A DNA stretch of 9,391 nt from JALZAA01 sp046724655 (GTDB taxonomy: Bacteria; Actinomycetota; Acidimicrobiia; IMCC26256; JACDBD01), in assembly GCA_046724655.1 (NCBI GenBank), contig JBKOWY010000131.1:1-9391 (forward strand), written 5' to 3'. Of this stretch, positions 1-5,489 are shown in pieces. The position numbers were made by a program, and so were the translations under genes. The notes beneath the pieces were generated by a model that was given only the letters and a program-made list of their open reading frames with translations, was not told where the DNA came from and searched no databases. The stretch's first letter is position 1. Every line of letters starts with the position of its first letter.

Positions 1-1
1 A

Positions 2-205
2 CGCGGCGGGTTCCTGGGTTTCGGATGGACCCAGCTGCTGCTCGCACTCACGTCCTTTGCCGCGATCCTCTCGCTGGCGTTCCTGATCGTCGACAACGGT
101 CCGTTCTACAGGTTGGGCTTCGGGTTCTGGTTCGTGTTCATTGGCGCGATCGCCACCCTCGTCGGGGCCGTGATCATGATGAACGAGGCCAAAACCAGGG
201 CTTGA
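2..205 (+). CDS. Small integral membrane protein of unknown function, C-terminal part only
   Basis: The reading frame is open from the left edge and stops with TGA at 203-205, giving the last 67 residues of a protein whose start lies outside the window. What is visible is two hydrophobic stretches (about residues 11-30 and 41-60 of the fragment), separated by a short polar loop containing DNGPFYR, and a short charged end (NEAKTRA). These are likely the last two transmembrane helices of a small membrane protein. I do not recognise a named family. The fragment aligns without difficulty with residues 74-135 of the next gene: both begin with F-L-x-F-x-W-[ST]-Q and then carry two helices. The two are therefore probably tandem paralogues. 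This copy lacks the long charged tail of its neighbour. The + strand frame that starts at 25 is a shadow of this one. Confidence 0.7.
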   Translation, partial: RGGFLGFGWTQLLLALTSFAAILSLAFLIVDNGPFYRLGFGFWFVFIGAIATLVGAVIMMNEAKTRA

Positions 206-267
206 AGGCTTCCGCTCGCCGCGCCAGCGAACCTCCCCGGCGCGGCCGGGCCGTTGCCGGTCCTGGG

Positions 268-273
268 TAGCCT
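268..273 (+). promoter_or_regulatory. Candidate -10 hexamer of a leaderless transcript (TAGCCT)
   Basis: TAGCCT fits the actinobacterial TANNNT -10 consensus. Nine bases separate it from the ATG at 283, so a transcript beginning 6-10 bases downstream would start at or next to the start codon. No purine-rich Shine-Dalgarno sequence lies in the gap, which agrees with leaderless translation. No good -35 is visible at the usual spacing. The helicase gene on the other strand has the same spacing. Confidence 0.45.
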
Positions 274-282
274 AAGAACGTC

Positions 283-1257
283 ATGAAACGGGCCGAACCA
301 GGTTGGTTGGTACTGGCGCTTGCCGGCATCGCAGCGGCGATCGGCTCGGCCCTGCCCTTCTATACGTTCGGCGGCGACATCGAGTTGACCGTGTGGCACC
401 GGACGCTCTTCCCGACGGCGACGCTGATTCCGTTGGTGCTCTTCGTGTGCAGCCTGGAGGCCATGTACGTGCTTGCCATGGGCCGCGAGCCGCGGTCGCC
501 GTTCCTGAACTTCACGTGGTCGCAAGCGAGGCTGGCCGGGTCCGCATTCGCGATCGTGCTCGCCCTGTGCTACCTCGTGCAGGGTCGGGCGGGAGGAAGC
601 CTCGGCTCGGGTTATCTGATCTTGTCGCTGTCCGCGCTGGCGGCGTTCGGCGGTTCCGTCTTGACCCGGCGCGCCGAGCTTGCTCGCGGCCGCGAAGAGA
701 TCGTCGCGGTCGAGCACCCGTGGCGAGCCGCGCTTCTCCGTTGGCGCCGGGACCTGGCCGCGAAGGCGCAGGCGTACGCGAACGGCGCCACCCCGGCCGC
801 GCCGCGGGTAGAGAAGGAAGCGCCCGCCGAAAAGCCCGCCGCAACGAGCCCGGGCCCGCGACCGGTTCCCCGGCTGAGCGCGGTGCAATTCGAGCCCGAG
901 ACCGAGGAGAAGACCGAGGCGAAGGCGGCCCAGGGCATCGAGGAGAAGACGAAGGAGAAGAAGCCCACGGCGGCGGAACCCACGCGGGCCAAGCAAGCGG
1001 CGAAGAAGACCGTGCCGCAGTTCGGCGCCCAAGCCGTCGTCGACGCGCCGGCGGCGAAGGCCGGCGAGCCAGAGCCAAAACCACAAGCAAACGCCGAAGC
1101 GGAAACACAGGCTGACCCGAACACGGGCGACGAAGCCGAGGCAAGCGACGACGCTCAGGCGGAGGCGCCGACCGAAGTGCTCGCCGAACCGCACGCCGAG
1201 CTCAGCAACGACGAACTCAGCGACGACGAACGCGAGCGTCCGGCCGCACCGGGCTGA
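283..1257 (+). CDS. Four-helix membrane protein with long charged low-complexity C-terminal tail
   Basis: The product has 324 residues and no function I can name. The N-terminal half holds four likely transmembrane helices at about residues 8-28, 43-65, 82-100 and 106-127. A basic, possibly amphipathic stretch follows (about 130-160, rich in Arg and Trp). From about residue 164 to the end the chain is low complexity, dominated by Ala, Glu, Lys and Pro, turning more acidic toward the terminus; this part is probably disordered and cytoplasmic. The start at ATG 283 is chosen because a TANNNT hexamer sits nine bases upstream and the first helix begins eight residues in. Residues 74-135 resemble the fragment encoded just upstream, so this is probably a tandem duplicate that has gained, or kept, the tail. 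A 362-codon frame on the opposite strand (106-1194) is a GC-rich shadow. Membrane topology is seen with fair confidence; the role is unknown. Confidence 0.8.
   Translation: MKRAEPGWLVLALAGIAAAIGSALPFYTFGGDIELTVWHRTLFPTATLIPLVLFVCSLEAMYVLAMGREPRSPFLNFTWSQARLAGSAFAIVLALCYLVQGRAGGSLGSGYLILSLSALAAFGGSVLTRRAELARGREEIVAVEHPWRAALLRWRRDLAAKAQAYANGATPAAPRVEKEAPAEKPAATSPGPRPVPRLSAVQFEPETEEKTEAKAAQGIEEKTKEKKPTAAEPTRAKQAAKKTVPQFGAQAVVDAPAAKAGEPEPKPQANAEAETQADPNTGDEAEASDDAQAEAPTEVLAEPHAELSNDELSDDERERPAAPG
1201..1230 (+). repeat. Two-copy 15-base direct repeat in the acidic tail
   Basis: CTCAGCAACGACGAA (1201-1215) is followed at once by CTCAGCGACGACGAA (1216-1230), differing at one base. It encodes LSNDE-LSDDE in frame at the end of the acidic tail and looks like a short slippage duplication. 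Confidence 0.6.
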
Positions 1258-1295
1258 TGGACAAGCAGACGGCGGAGCGAGCGGAGCTCAGATTC

Positions 1296-1324
1296 TCCTC
1301 GAGCATCACTATGTTGCTCGAGGA
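1296..1324. terminator. Hairpin between convergent genes, probable bidirectional terminator
   Basis: TCCTCGAGCA (1296-1305) and TGCTCGAGGA (1315-1324) are perfect inverted repeats of 10 base pairs around a 9-base loop. They sit in the 75-base gap between the stop of the + strand membrane gene (1257) and the stop of the - strand DUF4190-type gene (1333). There is no strong T run on either side, so it would be a stem-dominated terminator, as is common in high-GC genomes. Confidence 0.65.
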
Positions 1325-1332
1325 ACGCGTCG

Positions 1333-1701
1333 TCAGATCGTCAGCACGTTGACGAACCAGGCCAGGACGAGCACGCCGACGATCCCGATCCCGACCCAAC
1401 CCAGCACGATGCCGGCGATCGCCATGCCCCGGCCCCGCTGCATGCCCCCGGAGTCCTCGATCTGCTCGAGCGCGATGTGGCCGAGCACGATCGCCACGAC
1501 GCCGGGGATCGCGCAGCACCAGAAGAAGAGCCCGGTGACGAGAGAGGCGACGGCGAGGCCGTTGACCCGCGTCGTCGACGCCGAGGGGCCCGAGCCGGGA
1601 TAGATCGTCCCGGGTGGCGGCCCGCCCCATCCCGGCGGCGCTGGCTGCACGGGCGGAGGCGTCGGCCCCGGCGGTGGGGACCCCGGAGGCGGCTGACTCA
1701 C
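1333..1701 (-). CDS. Small DUF4190-type membrane protein with proline-rich N-terminus
   Basis: The product has 122 residues. Residues 1-40 are mostly Pro, Gly, Ser and Gln (PPPG-type runs). Two hydrophobic helices follow (about 49-74 and 92-118) with a loop between them containing the GHIALEQI segment. The pattern of a Pro/Gly-rich cytoplasmic head, then G-x-A-x-A-S-L-V-T-G, then G-H-I-A, then a second G-x-A-x-A-G-I-V-L-G helix, is typical of DUF4190 proteins in actinobacteria. Their function is not established. The start is taken as GTG at 1701, which overlaps the sucD stop in a GTGA junction, exactly as sucD overlaps sucC. This makes it the last gene of the operon, followed by the hairpin at 1296-1324. 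The same frame is open much further upstream (to 2376), but that part lies over sucD and is a shadow. A link with succinyl-CoA metabolism beyond co-transcription is not supported. Confidence 0.82.
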   Translation of the reverse strand: MSQPPPGSPPPGPTPPPVQPAPPGWGGPPPGTIYPGSGPSASTTRVNGLAVASLVTGLFFWCCAIPGVVAIVLGHIALEQIEDSGGMQRGRGMAIAGIVLGWVGIGIVGVLVLAWFVNVLTI

Positions 1702-2582
1702 AGCTTCGCGACGACGTCGGCCATGATCGTGCCGATCTCGCTCGGGTTGCGCGCGATGTGACATCCCGCGTCCTCGAGCGCCTCGATCTTCGCCGCCGCC
1801 GTGCCCTTGCTCCCGGACACGATCGCGCCGGCGTGGCCCATCTTCTTGCCCGGCGGCGCGGTGAGTCCGGCGATGTAGGCGACAACCGGCTTGCTCATCT
1901 CCTTCTTCACGAACTCCGCCGCCTCCTCCTCGGCCGAGCCACCGATCTCGCCGATCATGATCACCGCGCCCGTCTCCGGATCGGCCTCGAACGCCTCTAG
2001 GCAGTCGATGAAGCTCGTGCCCGGGACCGGATCCCCGCCGATGCCGACGCAGGTCGTCTGGCCGATGCCCTGCTGTGTCATCTCGTGCAGCGCCTGGTAC
2101 GTGAGCGTGCCCGATCGGCTCACGATCCCGACGGGTCCGCCGCCGGTGGCGATCTCGCCGGCCGTGATGCCGATGTTGCACTTGCCGGGCGAGATGATCC
2201 CGGGACAGTTCGGGCCGACCACTCGGACATCCGGGTGGTCGCGCTTCAGGCGGTTGTAGAAGTACGCCTCGTCGTGGGCGGGCACCCCCTCCGTGATCAC
2301 GACGATGATCTCGACGCCGCCTTCCGCCGCTTCCAGGACGGCGTCCGACACACCGGGGGCCGGAATGAACACGCATGACGCGTTGGCGCCCGTCTCGGCC
2401 ACCGCGTCCTTCACGGTGGCGAACACCGGGATCCCGTCGACGTCGGTGCCGGCCTTCTTCGGGTTCGTGCCCGCCACGACCTGCGTGCCGTAGTCGCGGT
2501 TTCGCAATCCGTAAAAGCGGCCCTGCGAGCCCGTCAGCCCCTGATAGACGACGCGGGTGGTCTCGTCGACGAAGATGCTCAC
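1698..2582 (-). CDS. sucD: Succinyl-CoA synthetase (succinate-CoA ligase) alpha subunit
   Basis: This 294-residue protein is of normal length for SucD. With SucC it interconverts succinyl-CoA and succinate coupled to NDP phosphorylation, in the TCA cycle. An N-terminal CoA-binding Rossmann domain begins with GLTGSQG (residues 15-21). The conserved segments VFIPAPG (71-77), ITEGVPAHD (96-104), VGPNCPGIISPGKCNIG (122-138) and RSGTLTY (156-162) are all present. His250 in GHAGAIV (249-255) is the residue that is phosphorylated in this family. The start is GTG at 2582, overlapping the sucC stop by four bases (GTGA). Its own stop overlaps the GTG of the DUF4190-type gene in the same way, which indicates translational coupling through the operon. 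Nothing looks truncated or mutated. Whether ADP or GDP is used cannot be told from sequence. Confidence 0.97.
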   Translation of the reverse strand: MSIFVDETTRVVYQGLTGSQGRFYGLRNRDYGTQVVAGTNPKKAGTDVDGIPVFATVKDAVAETGANASCVFIPAPGVSDAVLEAAEGGVEIIVVITEGVPAHDEAYFYNRLKRDHPDVRVVGPNCPGIISPGKCNIGITAGEIATGGGPVGIVSRSGTLTYQALHEMTQQGIGQTTCVGIGGDPVPGTSFIDCLEAFEADPETGAVIMIGEIGGSAEEEAAEFVKKEMSKPVVAYIAGLTAPPGKKMGHAGAIVSGSKGTAAAKIEALEDAGCHIARNPSEIGTIMADVVAKL

Positions 2583-3724
2583 GAGCGCGCGCCCGCCAGC
2601 TCGACCGCCTTGCGGGCGGCGTCGATCATCGTCGGCTGCGAGACGAACCGGTCCGACTCGTGGGCGGCGAGGATGGCCCGCCCCTCATCGGCGTTCGTCC
2701 CGTCGAGACGGATGACGATCGGGGATCTGATCTCGACCCGGCCGAGTGCCTGCACGATCCCGTTGGCGATCTCGTCACCTTTGGTGATGCCGCCGAAGAT
2801 GTTGATGAAGATCGACTTGACGCTGCCGTCGTTGTTGATGACCTCGAGCGCGTTGGCCATCACGTCGGCGTTGGCGCCGCCACCGATGTCGAGGAAGTTC
2901 GCCGGCTCTCCGCCGACCTGACTCACGATGTCGACGGTGCTCATGGCCAGTCCCGCGCCGTTGGCGATGATCCCGACATACCCGTCGAGGCCGACGTACT
3001 GGAGGCCCTTCGCATGCGCTGCTGCCTCACGCTCGTCCCGTTGCTGCGTGGCTTCGTATTCGGACCAGTCGTGGCGGAAGGCTGCGTTGTCGTCGAGCGT
3101 CACCTTGGCGTCAAGGGCGTGCACGCGCCCGTCGGTCGTCAGGATCAGCGGATTGACCTCGACGAGGTCGGCGTCGCCGTCGACGTACGCGCGGTAGAGC
3201 TTCAGCAGCAGCTCGACGGCGCCCTCGGTGGCGGCCGGGTCGAGCTTCGCCCGATCGACCCATTCGCGGGCCGTTTCCTCGCTGACGCCGTCGACGGGAT
3301 TGACGTGCAGACGCGCGATCGCGTCCGGCTCCTCGGCCGCCACCTGCTCGATGTCGACGCCACCGCGCGCCGACAGCATCCCGAGGTGGAGCTTCGCCGA
3401 GCGATCCAACGTGAACGACGCGTAGTACTCCTCGGCGATGTCGCTCGCCCGCTCGATCCAGACCGTTTCGACGACGTGCCCCTTGATGTCCATACCGAGA
3501 ATGTTGACGGCGTGCGTCCGCACCTCGTCGGCGTTGGCGGCCAGCTTGATGCCGCCCGCCTTGCCGCGCCCGCCCACGTGCACCTGGGCCTTGACGACGA
3601 CCGGGTACCCGATCTCGTCGGCGGCCTCGACGGCCTCTGGCACGGTCGACACCGCCTGCCCGGGTGACACCGGGATGCCGTACTGCGCGAACAGCTGCTT
3701 GCCCTGGTACTCGAGGAGATCCAT
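2579..3724 (-). CDS. sucC: Succinyl-CoA synthetase (succinate-CoA ligase) beta subunit
   Basis: This 381-residue protein is the expected length for SucC. It starts with MDLLEYQGKQLF, the standard beginning of the family, and carries an N-terminal ATP-grasp nucleotide-binding domain: VVKAQVHVGGRGKAGG (43-58) is the lysine/glycine-rich loop and VEVNPL (188-193) supplies the metal-binding Glu/Asn region. The C-terminal ligase domain has NGAGLAM (255-261), FLDIGGGA (277-284), FINIFGGIT (306-314) and RLDGTNADEG (339-348). The start ATG at 3724 shares one base with the stop of the upstream B12-binding gene (TGATG), so the two are translationally coupled. The end overlaps sucD by four bases. A 430-codon frame on the + strand (2375-3667) is a shadow of sucC and sucD. 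Confidence 0.97.
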   Translation of the reverse strand: MDLLEYQGKQLFAQYGIPVSPGQAVSTVPEAVEAADEIGYPVVVKAQVHVGGRGKAGGIKLAANADEVRTHAVNILGMDIKGHVVETVWIERASDIAEEYYASFTLDRSAKLHLGMLSARGGVDIEQVAAEEPDAIARLHVNPVDGVSEETAREWVDRAKLDPAATEGAVELLLKLYRAYVDGDADLVEVNPLILTTDGRVHALDAKVTLDDNAAFRHDWSEYEATQQRDEREAAAHAKGLQYVGLDGYVGIIANGAGLAMSTVDIVSQVGGEPANFLDIGGGANADVMANALEVINNDGSVKSIFINIFGGITKGDEIANGIVQALGRVEIRSPIVIRLDGTNADEGRAILAAHESDRFVSQPTMIDAARKAVELAGARS

Positions 3725-4140
3725 CAGCTGGCCAACTGGGGCTCGCGGGCGTCGAGGGCCTCCTCGAGCCAGCCGACGATCGCCGCCAGCGGCGCGCCGG
3801 GCGTGAAGACAGCGGCGACCCCCGCCCGCTCGAGTGCGGCGATGTCGTCGTCGGGGATGATCCCGCCCCCGAACACGAGGACGTCGCCGATCCCCTTCTC
3901 GCGCAGCAGCGACACGACCCGAGGGAACAGCGTGTTGTGCGCGCCCGACAGCACGGACAGCCCGACGGCGTCGGCATCCTCCTGCAGGGCGGTCTCCGCC
4001 ACCTGCTCGGGCGTCTGGTGCAGACCCGTGTAGATGACCTCGAACCCGGCGTCGCGCAAGGCGCGCGCGATGACCTTGGCTCCCCGGTCGTGCCCGTCGA
4101 GGCCGGGCTTGGCGATGACGACGCGGTAGCGCCGCTTCAT
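3724..4140 (-). CDS. B12-binding small subunit of an acyl-CoA mutase (methylmalonyl-CoA or isobutyryl-CoA type)
   Basis: The product is a free-standing adenosylcobalamin-binding domain of 138 residues. In coenzyme B12-dependent acyl-CoA mutases this subunit holds the cofactor while a separate large TIM-barrel subunit binds the acyl-CoA. The base-off/His-on signature D-G-H-D-R-G is at residues 15-20, with His17 the predicted lower cobalt ligand. SVLSG (62-66) and FGGGIIP (90-96) complete the nucleotide-loop binding motifs. From memory it is very close to actinobacterial IcmB and to small subunits annotated as methylmalonyl-CoA mutase; sequence alone does not separate these here. The start at 4140 is preferred over upstream codons because GGGGG lies seven bases before it and the family begins here. 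It is the first gene of the sucC-sucD operon, overlapping sucC by one base. A methylmalonyl-CoA mutase would supply succinyl-CoA directly to SucCD. The large subunit must be elsewhere. Confidence 0.92.
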   Translation of the reverse strand: MKRRYRVVIAKPGLDGHDRGAKVIARALRDAGFEVIYTGLHQTPEQVAETALQEDADAVGLSVLSGAHNTLFPRVVSLLREKGIGDVLVFGGGIIPDDDIAALERAGVAAVFTPGAPLAAIVGWLEEALDAREPQLAS

Positions 4141-4283
4141 GGCTGCACCCCCGTGATGGCGCCGGTCACGATACCTGGCTCGGTCGCCCTCGCAGGCTCC
4201 GGCTTCTGCTCCGGCGGTCGGCAAAGCCGCCGCCTTCGCGGCCCTGACTGGACTCCGATCCCTCGGCCACGTTCACTGGGCGC
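4141..4283. promoter_or_regulatory. Divergent intergenic region with a candidate -10 for the mutase/sucCD operon
   Basis: This 143-base gap lies between two genes reading outward, so promoters for both should be here. On the - strand TATCGT (4168-4173) matches TANNNT and would place a transcript start near 4161, about 20 bases before the mutase start and upstream of its ribosome binding site. No convincing -35 is seen. On the + strand no TANNNT stands close before the ATG at 4284; TTCACT, six bases before it, is a one-mismatch candidate only. No riboswitch-like structure, including a cobalamin box, was recognised. Confidence 0.35.
4148..4152 (-). promoter_or_regulatory. Ribosome binding site that fixes the mutase-subunit start
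   Basis: On the - strand GGGGG lies seven bases before the ATG at 4140. It is the main reason for rejecting a 28-residue N-terminal extension (to 4224), whose sequence is Arg/Ala-rich and unlike the family. Confidence 0.5.
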
Positions 4284-4760
4284 ATGCCCCCCGCCCGGAG
4301 CGACACCCGTTTGCTCATCGGCGCCGGCGTCACAGCCGTCGTCGCGGGACTCGTTGTCGCAGTAGTGCTGTTACTCGCGACCAGCCAGGCCGACTCACCG
4401 AAGACGTACAAGCCGTTCGCGGCCGGCCCCGAGAGGGACCTGCGCCGGCAGCTACGCGACGGGGGGCCCTTCTACGTCGCCGATCCGTTCGGCGGCAGGA
4501 AGAGCATCCTCTTCGCACTCGAGGGCGACAACGTCGTGGCGCTGATGACGCACACGCCGGGCGACGAGAACTGCCGCATCCGGTGGCGGGGAAGAATCGA
4601 CTCCTTCGAGGACTGTGATGGGAACCGGCTGCGCAGCGAGCAGATCGGCCGGTACGTCACGTCCGTCGAAGACCGGGGCGCTCAGCGCCGAATCGTCTTC
4701 GTGGATCTCCGGAAGGAGCTGCCGCCGCCGGCCGCCGAGGCGGGCGCGCCGGGGAACTGA
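4284..4760 (+). CDS. Membrane-anchored protein with possible degenerate Rieske-like domain
   Basis: The product has 158 residues. Residues about 10-33 form one hydrophobic helix after a short basic start, so the rest is probably outside the membrane as an anchored domain. Residues 61-143 run GGPFYVADPFGG, FALEGDNVVAL, C97 in ENCRIRW, F-E-D-C111-D-G-N, and a final VFVDLRKELP. The order of strands and the paired cysteines recall the small Rieske-like domains of actinobacterial electron-transfer proteins. The histidines expected near each cysteine in a true C-x-H / C-x-x-H cluster site are absent, so a 2Fe-2S centre is unlikely; the cysteines may form a disulfide. This assignment is a resemblance, not a family match. 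The tail (145-158) is Pro/Ala-rich. The gene is divergent from the mutase operon and converges on mgtC with one base between stop codons. Function is unknown. Confidence 0.75.
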   Translation: MPPARSDTRLLIGAGVTAVVAGLVVAVVLLLATSQADSPKTYKPFAAGPERDLRRQLRDGGPFYVADPFGGRKSILFALEGDNVVALMTHTPGDENCRIRWRGRIDSFEDCDGNRLRSEQIGRYVTSVEDRGAQRRIVFVDLRKELPPPAAEAGAPGN

Positions 4761-4761
4761 T

Positions 4762-5466
4762 TCAGCGCTCCTCGACGGACATCTCGGCGACGTCGGTCCG
4801 CGTCGCCAGCTCGGCGATGACCCGGTCGAGACGCACGCCCATCTCGCTCTTCAGCCCGACGCTGACCTCGATCTCGTCACCGCTGCGGTCGATCTGGAGG
4901 TTGCGCACAGTGACGCCGGACAGGTCGTGCAGCGCCGACACGAGATCGCCCGGATCGGCGTCGGAGGCGAGGCGGAAGGTGACGGTCTCGCTGTGCCGGG
5001 CGAAGTTGCGGCGGATCCACTCCCGCAGCCAGCGGAACACCACCAGGCTGATCAGGGTGGCGAACGTGATCGCGACCGCGGCCCAGTAGTAGCCGACGCC
5101 GACTGCGAGGCCGACGGCCGCCGTCACCCACATCGACGCCGCGGTGGTCAGCCCGCGGATCGATGCGCCGTACTTGAGGATGGCGCCGCCGCCGAGGAAC
5201 CCGACCCCCACGACGACCTGCGACGCGACTCGGGTCACGTCGATCTGGACGTTCGAGTCGGCACGGACGGACTCGAACGGCGCGAACGCGTGCACGGAGA
5301 TCAGGCCGAACAGGGTGGCGCCGAGGCACAGCACGATGTGCGTGCGGAACCCGGCGGGCTGGGCGTCGATCTCCCGTTCGATGCCTAGCGCGCCCCCGAG
5401 CGCGACGGCAAGGAGCACGCGCAGGATCAGGACCCAGCCCTCGAGCTCGAGCAGTTGGACCTTCAT
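4762..5466 (-). CDS. MgtC/SapB family membrane protein
   Basis: The product has 234 residues with the complete MgtC/SapB layout. Its hydrophobic segments lie at about 10-28, 41-58, 82-98, 106-124 and 126-145. The family signatures are GIEREIDAQPAGFRTH (28-43), VVVGVGFLGGGAIL (84-97) and RGLTTAASMWVTAAVGLAVG (104-123). Residues about 158-234 are a soluble C-terminal domain with alternating strands, like the ACT-type domain found in this family. MgtC proteins are linked in other bacteria to growth in low magnesium and to virulence, but many SapB members have no known role, so no specific function is claimed. It lies 23 bases after the helicase stop on the same strand and is probably co-transcribed with it. 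The ATG at 5466 has GGAG ten bases upstream plus a G-rich run directly against the start. The 3' end nearly touches the convergent gene at 4760. Confidence 0.9.
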   Translation of the reverse strand: MKVQLLELEGWVLILRVLLAVALGGALGIEREIDAQPAGFRTHIVLCLGATLFGLISVHAFAPFESVRADSNVQIDVTRVASQVVVGVGFLGGGAILKYGASIRGLTTAASMWVTAAVGLAVGVGYYWAAVAITFATLISLVVFRWLREWIRRNFARHSETVTFRLASDADPGDLVSALHDLSGVTVRNLQIDRSGDEIEVSVGLKSEMGVRLDRVIAELATRTDVAEMSVEER

Positions 5467-5489
5467 CTCCCCCCGGCTCCGTCAGGCCC

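Noticed and set aside
106..1194. 362-codon open frame on the - strand opposite the charged-tail membrane gene
   Set aside because: It is Arg/Gly/Leu-rich with no domain, typical of an antisense frame in high-GC DNA. The + strand frame has clear helices and a promoter-like start.
1333..2376. 347-codon version of the DUF4190-type protein starting at 2376
   Set aside because: The first two thirds lie out of frame over sucD and read as Arg/Gly-rich noise; the GTG at 1701 with a GTGA overlap is the sensible start.
2375..3667. 430-codon open frame on the + strand
   Set aside because: It runs antisense to sucC and sucD, which are certain from motifs; its translation is Arg/Asp/Val-rich noise.
4207..4232. 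GC-rich imperfect inverted repeat (GGC-AAA-GCC centre) in the divergent region
   Set aside because: Only four consecutive pairs hold before mismatches; this is expected by chance at this GC content.
4141..4283. Cobalamin riboswitch before the B12-dependent mutase subunit
   Set aside because: The gap is only 143 bases and I see no B12-box-like sequence. Such riboswitches usually control cobalamin synthesis or transport rather than B12-binding mutases.
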